From NCBI RefSeq assembly GCF_014803405.1, contig NZ_JACYFG010000032.1, forward strand, positions 1 through 64,000: a stretch of DNA of 64,000 bases, written 5' to 3'. The translations under genes and the position numbers were made by a program. Position 1 is the stretch's first letter; every line of letters starts with the position of its first letter. Below, piece by piece: positions 19,001 through 28,700 of this stretch. The notes below the pieces were generated by a model that was given only the letters and a program-made list of their open reading frames with translations, made no database searches and was not told the origin of the DNA. The stretch is from Pelagicoccus enzymogenes (GTDB lineage Bacteria; Verrucomicrobiota; Verrucomicrobiia; Opitutales; Opitutaceae).

Positions 19001-19203
19001 GCCTCTTCGATGCGGATGATGACGAGTTCCTCAACTTCCTCTGGCGATGCTCCGAGGAAGGGGACCCGAACCGCGACCATATCGAGAGAGAATTCGGGAA
19101 AGAGCTCGGTTTTGGCGGTGAACGAGGACGCAAGCCCGCCAATCGCGAGGATTAGCATCATCAGGTTGGCTGCGACTCCGTTTTTAGTGAACCATGCGAT
19201 CAT
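16045..19203 (-). CDS. RND efflux pump permease, system 1
   Basis: 1052-residue inner-membrane proton-driven transporter with the usual two halves of six membrane segments and large periplasmic loops. The TM4 proton-relay pair is present (GIVVDDAIVVGESVF). The start MIAWFTKNGVAANLMM is typical. The middle periplasmic domain contains a Ser/Gly-rich stretch (GGPGGGGGG, about residue 620) that looks like a flexible insertion. It is the last gene of tetR-omp-mfp-rnd, 20 bp after the adaptor gene. The substrate is unknown; drugs, metals or lipids are all possible. Confidence 0.93.
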   Translation of the reverse strand: MIAWFTKNGVAANLMMLILAIGGLASSFTAKTELFPEFSLDMVAVRVPFLGASPEEVEELVIIRIEEALQGVNGIKEINSTASEGYGSVTVTVNKGYSVSKLKDDIKTRVDAIPSFPANTERPIVEEILIPKDVIRVSVYGDTSEIEIKKIAQRVRDELTEISGISQVSMEGVRAYELSIEVTENELRNYNLSFDQVVGAVRANSLDLPGGMIKADGGEIQLRTKEQAYDAFDFENIVLLTKPDGSRVYVKDVATVRDGLVDNDTSSFFNGKPAATILIREVGYENPLEISESVYEYVEKAAATWIPEGVTLEAWSDSSFYLRGRIDMLLENGLIGFILVLISLTIFLRPTLAFFVAIGIPVSFLATLAIGPFVGITVNLLSLFAFILVLGIVVDDAIVVGESVFTEFQKNGPGVQSAISGTHRVSTPVTFAVLTTMVAFVPIFLLPGTIGKFMGVIPFVVIPTLGFSLVQSKLVLPYHLSLCTVGDKHDREKLNPLSKLQRRFSDGLERFIENVYQPWLKRAIKWRWYTFAFFSLFFIAAVALPLSGAIRFVLFPSVPSDYIFTSLTMVEGTPVSETEKAMDRIEKALEEIRQEDLEAGLIDPVKNKLVSLGSSSSPGGPGGGGGGTSGSNVGQIVLELAKSELRDSNANDVVERWRQKVGQIPGAKRLNFQANASGPVGLPVDVQLTGRDFDKLKAASLEIQDRLKEIEGLYDIRDTYSEGKRELKISLKDNARSLGLNAADLGRQVRNAFYGAEVQRVQRDKEDVKIMVRYPRSERESLGDLENMRIVTPSGARIPIQEVADIQMGTGYPSISRLDRKRIVSVQAEADKASISTNEIKTAVYDEILPEVLRKYPTVTPAMGGEAKDFAESGPALIGGSLIVLVLIYMLLAIPFKSYIQPVIVIAVIPFGVGGAIVGHLYGFQDLSILSFIGMIAMAGVVVNDSLVLVERVNSLRTSGLNLFEAVRHGGMQRFRAILLTSVTTFVGLVPILHETSLQAQFLIPMATSLAFGVAFATFITLFLVPCVYLMLEDIKWGIVTWWKGLFGGHRS

Positions 19204-19223
19204 CTTGAGTAGTGGTTGCGTGG

Positions 19224-20498
19224 TTACAGGGACGCAGTGGCCTCTGGTTCGCTGTCCCTCTGTTCCTCGTCTTCGGCTGACTTGTTCTTGTCTGGATCGG
19301 TGGTGAGGCGGACTTCCATGCCGTTAACCACGTATTGCAGGGGCGTTAGGCAGACGCGTTCGCCCGCCTTCAGCCCCTCTCGCACGATTACGTTTTCTCG
19401 GGTTTTCTGGAAAGGAGTAATTTTTCTGATCTCCAAGGTCCGGTCGTCTGTGACGATGTAGAGCGAGTCATCCTCTCGCAAGGCGCGTCGCGGCAGCTTG
19501 AAGGAGTCGACCGCCGTTTCGCCCAGTATTTCGGCTCGAACGAACGAACCGACTTTCAGCGGCGGACGGTTCTCGCCTTCTCGATTCGCGTAGGGATTCT
19601 TCACTTGAGCGACCAGGTAGAGCAGACGGGTCTTGGGGTCGACTGCTCCCTCGGAACGATCGATAATGCCTTGCCATTGGTAGTCCTTGCCGCCGTAGGT
19701 GGCGGTAAGGGTGACCTTGGGCTTGCTTCCGCTGGTGGTACCGTCGACGTAGGTTTCGGGCAAAGGAACAAGTCGCGTATCGTCCAGGCTGATACCCAAT
19801 CTAACTTCAGCGGTATCCACTGAATAAATACTGGCGATCTGGCTGGTGCGGGCATTCAGGAATTGTCCAATGTCGATGAACTTGGCTTGTACTCGTCCGT
19901 CGTAGGGAGCCTTGACGGCGGTGCGGGCTAAGTCTCGCTCTGCTGCCACCACGCTTGCGGTAGCGGCTTCGAGGGTGGCGAGGGCTCTGGCCAGCTGTGG
20001 CTTGCGCAGGACGAGGTCGCTAGGGGCTTGCGCGTTGCCGATCTTTTTCCAGTCTTCCATTGCCTGCTCGCTGGCGGCTAGCTCCTGCTCGTAGGCGAGG
20101 TGGGCTTCTGCTTGGCGGCTGCGGGCCGCTGCGAGGTTGGCGACGTAGTCGGTGTCGTCGATTCTGGCAAGGATGTCGTCCTTTGCGAAATAGCCACCTG
20201 CATAAAGGGCGGGCGAGATGCTTTCGATCCGTCCGGAGACTTCGGCGAGAAGCGTCGTTTGGGTGCGAGCTTCCACGATTCCTTGGCTTCTAACGATGGC
20301 TTGGGTGATCTCAGGCTGGACTTCGATCACCTCCACTGTGGGGACGACCTTGATGGACGGTTTCGACTCGGGCGTTTGCTTTAGAAAAAGCGCCAAGCCG
20401 ATGATGGCTGCGCCGCCAAAGAGGATGATGAGTCCGGCGGGCAGCACGTGGAAGAGTAGCCATTGCGGGAAGTTGGGTCGGTATTCTTTTTCTTCCAT
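19224..20498 (-). CDS. RND periplasmic adaptor (membrane fusion protein), system 1
   Basis: Links the inner-membrane RND pump to the outer-membrane channel. I start at the ATG at 20498 (MEEKEYRPNFPQWL, 424 residues), because the open frame further upstream overlaps the end of the outer-membrane gene and has no membrane-fusion-protein character. A single N-terminal membrane anchor (about 12-35) is followed by lipoyl/barrel-sandwich halves around a coiled-coil hairpin (about 100-170) and beta-barrel domains. The tail is acidic (DKNKSAEDEEQRDSEPE). It starts 19 bp after the outer-membrane gene. Confidence 0.92.
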   Translation of the reverse strand: MEEKEYRPNFPQWLLFHVLPAGLIILFGGAAIIGLALFLKQTPESKPSIKVVPTVEVIEVQPEITQAIVRSQGIVEARTQTTLLAEVSGRIESISPALYAGGYFAKDDILARIDDTDYVANLAAARSRQAEAHLAYEQELAASEQAMEDWKKIGNAQAPSDLVLRKPQLARALATLEAATASVVAAERDLARTAVKAPYDGRVQAKFIDIGQFLNARTSQIASIYSVDTAEVRLGISLDDTRLVPLPETYVDGTTSGSKPKVTLTATYGGKDYQWQGIIDRSEGAVDPKTRLLYLVAQVKNPYANREGENRPPLKVGSFVRAEILGETAVDSFKLPRRALREDDSLYIVTDDRTLEIRKITPFQKTRENVIVREGLKAGERVCLTPLQYVVNGMEVRLTTDPDKNKSAEDEEQRDSEPEATASL

Positions 20499-20517
20499 GA
20501 TTGTATTGGGAAAGAGA

Positions 20518-21903
20518 TTACAAGTCGCCTCCGAGGGCGATGTGCAGGTTGATGCGATTTTGCAGGCGTTGGTTTTGGATGGAGATGAGTAGGGAACGTG
20601 CGTTGAAGGAACGGCGTTCCGCGTCGAGCACGGCAGTGATGTCAACGAGGCCGCGCTCGTAGAGCTGCCAGGCTTGCTGTTCTGCTAGTTGGTTCTCCTC
20701 GGCGCTGAGGCGGGTTGCGTCCTCCAACTCGCGGAGGTCGCCTTCTGCCCTGAGCGCTGTCTCCACTTCGCGGAAAGCGTTGAGAATCGTTTCTTGGTAG
20801 GCGGCAAGCTGCGCGAGCTGATTTGCGTCGAGCTGCTCGCGTTGAGCCTCGAGTCGCCCCCCTTGGAATAGGCTGGCCCCGAGCTCCCCCGCTATGGACC
20901 AAACGTTGAAGTCGCTGTCGAGGAGATCGGAAAAGCGATTGCTCAGCGTTCCGTCGGAGGCGGTAAGGGAAAGGCTGGGAAGCCAGTTGCGGCGAGCGGC
21001 GGTAGCGAGTGAAAGGGCGGAGGCGAGGCGGTTTTGCTGGGCTAGGATGTCGGGCCGGCGGGAGAGGAGAGTGGCGGGGATGCCGCTGGAGGGGGGAGGT
21101 GGGAGCGCGGGAAGGTCTGCGGCGAGCTCCAATTCCGCAGCGGGGTAGCGGCCTAAGAGGGCTTCCAGGTTACGCACGCTGGCGTCCTTTTGGCTGCGGC
21201 GGCTGAGGGCGGTTGCGTTGCTGCTGGCAGCTTGAGCTCGAGTCAAGCGCAGGTCGAAGGCGTCGACCAATCCGCGGGAATAGCGACGCTCCAAACTCTC
21301 CAGGTTGGTTGCGAAGTTCTTAGCGCTGGCCAATGCGAGTTCGTGCTGCAGCTTCGCTTCAATTGCGGAGAACCAGCTGCGAGCTACTTGTCCGGAGAGC
21401 GATAGCTTGAACGCTTCGAAGTCGTATTGGCTGGCTTGATACTCGGCAATTGCCGATCGCGCTTCCAAGCCGAGTCGATTCCAAAGGTCGATTTCCCAGC
21501 GAGCGGACAGGCCGAGCGAGTGGTTTTCGCTTTGCGCCGAGCTGGGAGGGGAAAAGCTCAGCATGGATTGCGATTCGCTGGATCGGAGGCTGGCGTTTAG
21601 GCTGGGAAGTCTCAGCGATTTAGAAATGCGGGCGGCCGCCGCTACGGCTTGGGTTCGTTGGTAGGCGCGTTCGGCTCCTAGATTGTTCTCTTCCGCCTCT
21701 TGGGCGAGTGACTTCAGCTGGTGGGACCCGAAGGAGGCCAGCCAATCGCTGACGCTCGAGTTTGGGCTATCGGGAGTCGACCAGGCCGGCGGCAGGTTCA
21801 TCTCAGCCTGTGGCGCAGCATTGGAAGGCGCGGTGTTCTGGCAGGAGGCGAGCAGCAAGCCAGCAAGAGAGACGCAGGCAAAGTGGGCGAGTTGGAATTT
21901 CAT
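20518..21903 (-). CDS. TolC/NodT-like outer-membrane efflux lipoprotein, system 1
   Basis: 461 residues. A signal peptide ends in a lipobox (LLASC, Cys21), so the mature channel is lipid-anchored. Two outer-membrane-efflux repeats follow, with the family pattern LLSRRPDILAQQNRLASA. It forms the outer-membrane exit duct of the pump. It lies 18 bp after the TetR gene; the four genes form one leftward operon. Confidence 0.92.
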   Translation of the reverse strand: MKFQLAHFACVSLAGLLLASCQNTAPSNAAPQAEMNLPPAWSTPDSPNSSVSDWLASFGSHQLKSLAQEAEENNLGAERAYQRTQAVAAAARISKSLRLPSLNASLRSSESQSMLSFSPPSSAQSENHSLGLSARWEIDLWNRLGLEARSAIAEYQASQYDFEAFKLSLSGQVARSWFSAIEAKLQHELALASAKNFATNLESLERRYSRGLVDAFDLRLTRAQAASSNATALSRRSQKDASVRNLEALLGRYPAAELELAADLPALPPPPSSGIPATLLSRRPDILAQQNRLASALSLATAARRNWLPSLSLTASDGTLSNRFSDLLDSDFNVWSIAGELGASLFQGGRLEAQREQLDANQLAQLAAYQETILNAFREVETALRAEGDLRELEDATRLSAEENQLAEQQAWQLYERGLVDITAVLDAERRSFNARSLLISIQNQRLQNRINLHIALGGDL

Positions 21904-21921
21904 CTCTAAACGGGTCGGGCG

Positions 21922-22554
21922 CTACTTGTTTTTGGTTCGATACTCTTTGCTGATCGCTTCGATGCCCCCGCTGATGTAGGCGACCATGGTGTCCGCATCG
22001 GGAAATTGGATACCGTCTTCGAGGGCGATGTTGCTCTTGCGGGTTTGCAAGGTGCCGCTAAGGGTGCTGCGAAGGTAGGCGAAGCAGAGGTTTACTAGGC
22101 TTTCAGGAAGGTCGGACAAGGTGCGTGACATTTCCTTGCGGAATCGGAGCACCACTTTGGCGAGAACGTCCTTATATATTTGCTGCATGAACTGGGACTC
22201 TTCGGACATGCCGCGTCCCACGGCGCGCATGAAGTGCTGGCCGTGGCTGCCATTGACGATGTTCTCGACCATAGGGCGCACCAGGATGTCGATGATGCGC
22301 TTGAGCTTGAGCGGGCGCTTTCCCGCCTTGGCCACCGCTTCGTCGAGCATCTGGATTCTCAGGGTGTTCAACGGCTCGAGACGGTAGCGTATCATTTCGA
22401 TGAATAGGGTCTCCTTGGAGCCGAAGTGGTAGTTCACCGAGGCCACGTTTGCCCCAGCTCGCCTAGTGATATTCCGGATAGAAGCTCCATGGAACCCATG
22501 CTCGGCAAATTCCTTTTCGGCTGCCTCGATCAGTTTTACTTGGGTTTTGTTCAT
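21922..22554 (-). CDS. TetR-family regulator of the efflux genes
   Basis: I start at the ATG at 22554 (MNKTQVKLIEAAEKEF, 210 residues), which begins right at the HTH domain; eight more codons upstream are possible. The HTH is clear (ASIRNITRRAGANVASVNYHFGSKETLF), and the C-terminal ligand domain resembles CecR/YbiH-like regulators. It heads the leftward pump operon and faces the rightward one, so it could control both. Confidence 0.92.
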   Translation of the reverse strand: MNKTQVKLIEAAEKEFAEHGFHGASIRNITRRAGANVASVNYHFGSKETLFIEMIRYRLEPLNTLRIQMLDEAVAKAGKRPLKLKRIIDILVRPMVENIVNGSHGQHFMRAVGRGMSEESQFMQQIYKDVLAKVVLRFRKEMSRTLSDLPESLVNLCFAYLRSTLSGTLQTRKSNIALEDGIQFPDADTMVAYISGGIEAISKEYRTKNK

Positions 22555-22575
22555 TCTGAGATTGCCAAGCGAAAT

Positions 22576-22585
22576 CAAACGTTTG
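22576..22585. promoter_or_regulatory. CAAACGTTTG palindrome, candidate TetR operator
   Basis: A perfect 10-bp palindrome flanked by AAAT and TTTTAATT, 22 bp upstream of the TetR start. Place and size fit an autoregulatory TetR operator that overlaps the leftward promoter. Confidence 0.45.
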
Positions 22586-22849
22586 TTTTAATTGAGGCAA
22601 GGCGAAAGCGGGGCGGATCGTTTGCTATCTGTTAGCGGGAGGGCTGATTTCGATTTGTTTTCCGATTTCTTCGCAATTTTAGAATTCGACACGTGAATTG
22701 ATCCGTTTCCGCGATCGAGGACCGTCGAGGGACTTGGCGCAGCAGTTGCATGGGCCGGGGCCTTTTTCAGACAACTCTCAACACTCTTCTGTTTTTCTCT
22801 CAGCCAGACTATGCCAACTAGGCCTGTTTTCACACGCCGCATCATTTCG

Positions 22850-24247
22850 ATGCGATTTTTAGCTAAAACGGTTTCGCTCGCCGTTGCCGGTTACGGCTTG
22901 TCGGGCTGTTACACCAGCCCGGCCTCCAAGATGGACGCCTTGGAGGCGGAGGTGCCCACCGCTTGGGCTGCCGCGGTCGACTCTGACGCCGCATTCGCCC
23001 CAGAGTCGTGGGTGAACGACTTCAACGACCCTCGTTTGCAGGCGATTTTGGAGGAGGCTCTCGAGTACAACTTCGACCTTCGAATCGCGGCGGCTCGCTT
23101 GGAGGCTTCCTTGTCGAACACGCGAGCTGGGCGCAGCGAGGTTTGGCCCACCTTGAATCTGTCGGGGAGCGGTAGCGAATCGCGCCGCAATCCGAGCGCT
23201 TCCGGAACCTCCCAGACAGCGACCAACGAGTCTTATGGGCTCAGCGCCCGCCTGAATTGGGAGATCGATATTTGGGGCAAGCTTCGCAATGGGTACCGTG
23301 GTGATTTGGCAGACGCGGAAGCTGCGGTGGCGGACTACCAAGCGGCTCGTCTCTCGCTCATGGGCAGAGTGGCCCAGGCTTGGTACACGGCCGTGGAAGC
23401 TCACCAGCAGTACGAGTTGGAAAAGCGGATTTTGGACGCATTGACTCAGAGTAGCCGCATCGTGGAGGAGAATTTTTCCAGCGGTATTGCCAGGGCCCTC
23501 GACGTGCGTCTCATTCGAGCAAATTTGGCTTCCAGCCAAAGCTCGCTGGAGGGGAGGCGTCGCAGCAGGGACGCCGCGGTCACGGCTTTGGAGACGTTGC
23601 TCGGGCGCTATCCGAAGAATGAGTTGGACGTCGTATCCAAATTCCCTGACTTGAGCGAAAGCATTCCGGTAGGATTGCCCTCCGAATTGCTTTTGCGTCG
23701 TCCGGACGTTGTTTCCGCGGAGCGCAGCCTCGCGGCGGCGGAGCAACGGAAGTTCGAGACCAGCAAGGCCCGCTTGCCTAGCTTGGACCTGAGCTTGAGC
23801 CGCGGGACCAGCGTGAGCGATGTCGGAGACATTTTGGAGTTGGTGGAACAGCGGGTTTGGAACCAGTCCTTGAGCGTTGGGCAAACCTTGTTTCAAGGGG
23901 GACGGCTCAAGGCCAACTACCGCCGGGCCAAGGCCCAGCACGAGCAAGCGGTAGCGAGTTATGCGGACACTGTGCTGACCGCATTTCGGGAAGTCGAAAA
24001 CGCTTTGTCTTTCGAGGAGTCTTTCACGCGGGACTATGAGGCGCTGAAGATCGCCGCCTCGGAATCCGTGGAAGCGGAAAAACTCGCCTGGGAAGAGTAC
24101 TCCAGCGGATTGACCACGATCACTACCGTGCTCGATTCTATCCGGCGTTCTATCACCGCCCAGCGCTCCTTCATTCAAGTCGCCAATCGGCGGATACAAA
24201 GTCGAATCGACCTCTACCTAGCCTTAGGCGGAGGTTTTGAGGCCTAG
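22850..24247 (+). CDS. TolC/NodT-like outer-membrane efflux lipoprotein, system 2
   Basis: I start at the ATG at 22850 (MRFLAKTVSLAVAGYGLSGC, 465 residues), because it gives a perfect signal peptide with lipobox LSGC (Cys20). The body has two outer-membrane-efflux repeats and the family motif LLLRRPDVVSAERSLAAAE. It is homologous to the system 1 channel but clearly diverged. It is the first gene of a rightward omp-mfp-rnd operon divergent from the tetR operon. Confidence 0.92.
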   Translation: MRFLAKTVSLAVAGYGLSGCYTSPASKMDALEAEVPTAWAAAVDSDAAFAPESWVNDFNDPRLQAILEEALEYNFDLRIAAARLEASLSNTRAGRSEVWPTLNLSGSGSESRRNPSASGTSQTATNESYGLSARLNWEIDIWGKLRNGYRGDLADAEAAVADYQAARLSLMGRVAQAWYTAVEAHQQYELEKRILDALTQSSRIVEENFSSGIARALDVRLIRANLASSQSSLEGRRRSRDAAVTALETLLGRYPKNELDVVSKFPDLSESIPVGLPSELLLRRPDVVSAERSLAAAEQRKFETSKARLPSLDLSLSRGTSVSDVGDILELVEQRVWNQSLSVGQTLFQGGRLKANYRRAKAQHEQAVASYADTVLTAFREVENALSFEESFTRDYEALKIAASESVEAEKLAWEEYSSGLTTITTVLDSIRRSITAQRSFIQVANRRIQSRIDLYLALGGGFEA

Positions 24248-24302
24248 TTGGCGCACTAGTCGCTATGCCCTCCGGTCCTAAAATTTTACGCACACACCAC
24301 CT

Positions 24303-25721
24303 ATGAGACGCATTCTTCAAGTTCTTTTGCCGGTCGGCATCTTCCTGGTTTTTGGGGTTCTTATTGCCCTGATCCTCGCAAGCAAGGAGGAGCCGCAGCA
24401 GCGTCGTTTTGCTCCTCCGAGCCCTGAAGTCGTAGTACGTACGCTCGAACGGGAAGACTTCCAAATCACGCTCCATTCGCAAGGCGCGGTTCGGGCGCGG
24501 ACCCGCAGCTCCTTGATACCCGAGGTTCGCGGTCGCATCGTAAAGGTGTCGCCTAATTTCCAGGAGGGAGCGTTTTTCGAACAAGGTGAGGTTTTGCTGG
24601 AAATCGATGACCGAGATTATCTGGCGGAGCTCGCGGTTTCCAAGTCGGCCCTCGCCCAGGCCGAGCTCGAGCTGCAGCAGGAAACGGCTCGCTACGAGCA
24701 GGCTCGCCGCGATTGGGAGCGCCTGAATCCCGGGGTGAATGCTACGGAGCTTACCTTGCGCGAGCCGCAGTTGCGTCAAACGCGAGCAGCCGTGGCCTCC
24801 GCCGAGGCTCGCGTTGCGACTGCCGAGCTCAATCTTAAGCGCTCGAAAGTGACGGCTCCTTATGCCGGTCGCATTTTGACCAAGAACGTGGACGTAGGGC
24901 AGTACGTGACGACGGGCAGCCAGCTGGCGGAAATCTACGCGGTCGACTTTGCCGAGGTGCGCCTGCCGCTGACGGCTTCTCAAATCGGATTCTTGGACCT
25001 GCCAGCGATTTATCGCGGATCGAACCCTTCGATCGACAACGGTCCCAAGGTGGTGCTCAGCACGACGGTAGGAGGAGAACGTTACAGCTGGGAAGGGCGT
25101 GTGGTTCGCTCCGAAGGGGCGGTGGACGAGCGTACTCGCCAGATATTCGTGGTCGCTCAAGTCGAGAATCCGTATGGGGCCTCGGTTCCCGGTCGTCCGC
25201 CGTTAAAGGTCGGGACTTTCGTGCAAGCGGAAATTGAGGGCTCCACCTTGCGCGACGTCTTTGTGATTCCGCGCGAAGTGTATCGAGAAAACAGTTACGT
25301 GCTAGTGGTGGATGGTCAAAATAACTTGGAGCGTCGCAAAGTCACTACGGTTTGGGAGAACGATAGGAATATCGTCGTCAGAAACGGATTGAGCGATGGA
25401 GATCTGCTCTGCTTGACTGACGTTCCCTACGCATTGGAAGGGTGGGAAGTGGTCGCCAAGAACGAGGACGCCAGCAAAAACGCTCCAATGGTCGCCGGCG
25501 GGCCTGCATCTGGTAGGCAGGGAGGCGCCTCCTATCCGGATCAGGTTTTGGCAAAGCTGGGCGATAAGTTGCCAGCTGCTCTAAAGGACGAGCTCGTGGC
25601 GGTGGCCGCATCCAAGGACTTCAGCAAACTGCGTCCCTTGATGGGGAAGATTGCCTCATGGGCGGAAGCGAACGGGGAGGAGATGCCTCCTAGGCCTATG
25701 GGCGGTCAGCCACGTAGCTAG
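24303..25721 (+). CDS. RND periplasmic adaptor (membrane fusion protein), system 2
   Basis: 472 residues. One N-terminal membrane anchor (about 5-25) is followed by barrel-sandwich, coiled-coil (about 105-170) and beta-barrel domains. It extends about 70 residues beyond the homologue of system 1, with a Gly/Pro-rich linker (GGPASGRQGG) and a small helical tail. That tail contains Lys/Leu-rich helices and is not a normal adaptor part. It lies 56 bp after the channel gene and 25 bp before the permease. Confidence 0.92.
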   Translation: MRRILQVLLPVGIFLVFGVLIALILASKEEPQQRRFAPPSPEVVVRTLEREDFQITLHSQGAVRARTRSSLIPEVRGRIVKVSPNFQEGAFFEQGEVLLEIDDRDYLAELAVSKSALAQAELELQQETARYEQARRDWERLNPGVNATELTLREPQLRQTRAAVASAEARVATAELNLKRSKVTAPYAGRILTKNVDVGQYVTTGSQLAEIYAVDFAEVRLPLTASQIGFLDLPAIYRGSNPSIDNGPKVVLSTTVGGERYSWEGRVVRSEGAVDERTRQIFVVAQVENPYGASVPGRPPLKVGTFVQAEIEGSTLRDVFVIPREVYRENSYVLVVDGQNNLERRKVTTVWENDRNIVVRNGLSDGDLLCLTDVPYALEGWEVVAKNEDASKNAPMVAGGPASGRQGGASYPDQVLAKLGDKLPAALKDELVAVAASKDFSKLRPLMGKIASWAEANGEEMPPRPMGGQPRS

Positions 25722-25746
25722 TTCGAACGAAACGAAGGGGATTGGT

Positions 25747-28700
25747 ATGCATAAGTTAATTGAGTGGTTTACGAAAAACAGCGTCGCGGCGAATTTGCTG
25801 ATGGTCGCGATTGTAGCGGTCGGCATAAATTCACTGTTGAACAAGGTGATCCTTCAGGAGTTTCCTGATTTTCCCTCTCGCAACATAACGGTGACGGTTC
25901 CTTATCCAGGATCCACGCCCCGCGAGGTGGAGCAGGCAATCATCACGCGTCTCGAAGAAGAGCTCTATGACATCGAAGGCATCAAGGAGATGACGAGCCG
26001 CGCCTCCTCCAGTTCCGGTACGGTGACCCTGGAAATCGAAGAAGGTTACAGCCTTGCCGAGGCTCAGGACCGGATCAAGAACCGGGTCGACTCCATTCGT
26101 ACCTTCCCTGTCGAGGCCGAGCGTCCGCAAGTGAGCATGCCCGAGCGCCGCGAGCGGGTAATCACCATTGTGGTGTCGGGCGATCTGAGTGAAATGGAGC
26201 TAAAGCGCCTCGGCGAGCAGATTCGAGACGAGGTAACGGGGATAGAGGGGATAACCATCGCTTCTCTCAAGGCCACGCGCCCTTACGAAATATCTGTCGA
26301 AGTATCCGAAGCGACACTACGCGAGTATGGTTTGACTTTGGATAGTTTGACCTCGGCGATTCGCGCTCATTCTCTCGATTTGTCGGCAGGGCGCATCAAG
26401 TCTACCAGCGGCGACATTATGCTGCGCACTTCCCAGCAGGCCTACACTCAAGAGGAGTTCGAAGAGATTGTTGTATTCACGCGGCCTGACGGCACGCGTA
26501 TCACGGTTGGCGAGCTCGCGAAGGTGAGCGACGGCTTTGACGAGACCCCTATCAATCCTCGCTTCAACGGAAAGAGGTCGGTCGCCATCGACGTTTATCG
26601 CGTCGGGCAACAAAACATCATCGAGCTTGGAGAGAAGGTTAAGAACTATCTCGAAATCAAGAACGAGCAACTGCCAGCGGGAATCACTTTAGACTACTGG
26701 CAGGACGATTCGGAGCGCATTTCCGAACGCTTGAGCATGCTGAAAGGCAGCGCTATTTTCGGCTACGTTCTGGTTGTTTTGGTACTTTCGCTTTTTCTGC
26801 GACCGTCCTTGGCGTTTTGGGTGGCCTTGGGGATTCCGATCGCGTTCTCGGGAGCCTTCTTCCTGTTGCCGTTCATGGGCATCAGCTTGAACCTGATCAC
26901 GCTTTTCGCTTTCATCTTGGTCCTCGGCATCGTGGTGGACGACGCGATCGTGACGGGAGAGAACGTTTATCAGCGCATGCAAAGCGGCGAGGATTCGCTG
27001 ACTGCGACCATCAAGGGAACGCAGGAGGTGGCGATCCCCGTTATCTTTGGTGTGCTGACCACGATCGCCGCTTTTTACCCGCTTGTGAACATGACCGGTT
27101 TTCGAGGGAATATCTTCAAGCAGATTCCCTTCGTGGTCATTCCAGTTCTGCTTTTCTCGCTCATAGAGTCGAAGCTGATATTACCGGCTCACTTGAAGCA
27201 TTGCCGGCCCATCAACAATGCCAACACTGCCAAAAAGTCGTTCATCACGCGAATGCAACGGGGCGTAGCCAATGGCTTGGAGCGCTTTGTAGACAAGGTT
27301 TATCGTCCCTCTCTGGAGCTGTGTTTAAAATATCGATACGCGGTGTTGATGGTATTTCTCGGCGTGCTTGGTTTGTTCGTGGCTCGCTTCATGGCGGGGC
27401 ATCTTTCCTACACCACTTTCCCGAGAATTCCGCGTACTATCGTAACTACTACGGTGGTCATGCCAGTCGGGACCGCTTTCGAGTCCACCCAGCAAGTCGT
27501 CGACAAGGTTGAGGCGGCGGCCATGACCTTGCAGGCGAACCTGCGCGAGGAACACGGCACGGAGATCATTAAGAATATTTTTGCCACCGCGGGTGGACGG
27601 CCTTTTAGCAGTTGGCGATCTTCCGCGGGAGTTGCGGAAGAAGGTGAAATTGTGCTGGAGTTGGCGTCCGTGCAGGAATCCGGAGTCGAGATTGGAAGCC
27701 GGGAGATTTCCATGGGATTGCGACGCTTGGTCGGGCCCGTTCCGGAAGCGGAGTCCTTGGACATTGCCTTTGCCCGTGGCGGCGGAGACGCTGTCAACGT
27801 GCAGCTCGAAGGTCCTCGAATCGAGGATTTGGTCGAGGCTTCGAAGGAGCTGCAGCGCAAGCTAGCTACTTACGAGGGCCTCTACGATATCGAGGATTCG
27901 TTCCAGCAAGCGACAGAGGAGCTAGAGTTGGAGTTGAAGCCTCAGGCGGTGCATCTGGGGGTCACCTCCCGCCAATTGGCTTCGCAAGTGCGACAAGCCT
28001 TCTATGGAGCCGAGGCGCAACGAATCCAGCGTGGTCGAGACGACATCCGGGTTATGGTTCGCTATCCGGAGGCCCAGCGCAAGAGCATCGCCTCCTTGCA
28101 CAACATGAAGATCCGCACGCAGGATGGATCGGAAGTTCCGTTCGAAGAAGTGGCGCGAGTAGTACCGGGCAAGAGCTTGCCTTCGATCCAGCGCTTTGAT
28201 CGCAACCGCATCATTCGAGTGACGGCAGCGGGCGACGAGAACCAAACGGATGAAGAGGGCATCCAGACTGACCTTGAAACCAATTACCTGCCTGAGCTTG
28301 TGAGCAAGTACTCTGGGATGTCCTTCACCCTGCAAGGTAACGCGGCGGAGTCTCGCGACAACAATCGCGAGTTTATGAACGGCGTGTATTTGGTGCTAGT
28401 GGTTATCTACGTGCTGTTGGCAATTCCATTCAAGAGCTACATCCAGCCGTTCATCGTGATGACTGCGATTCCCTTCGGAGTGGTCGGCGCGGTTATGGGG
28501 CACGACCTGATGGGATTCGTTTACGAGACCGTGCTGCAGCGTAGCACGAATCCGGTGATAAATGTAACCATGATGTCGATACTCGGTATGTTGGCATTGT
28601 CCGGCGTCGTGGTGAACGATAGTCTTGTGATGATGGACTATATCAATCAGCGGCGCAAGGAAGGGTATAGCCTTCCGGAAGCGGTTCGCATGGCGGGCCC

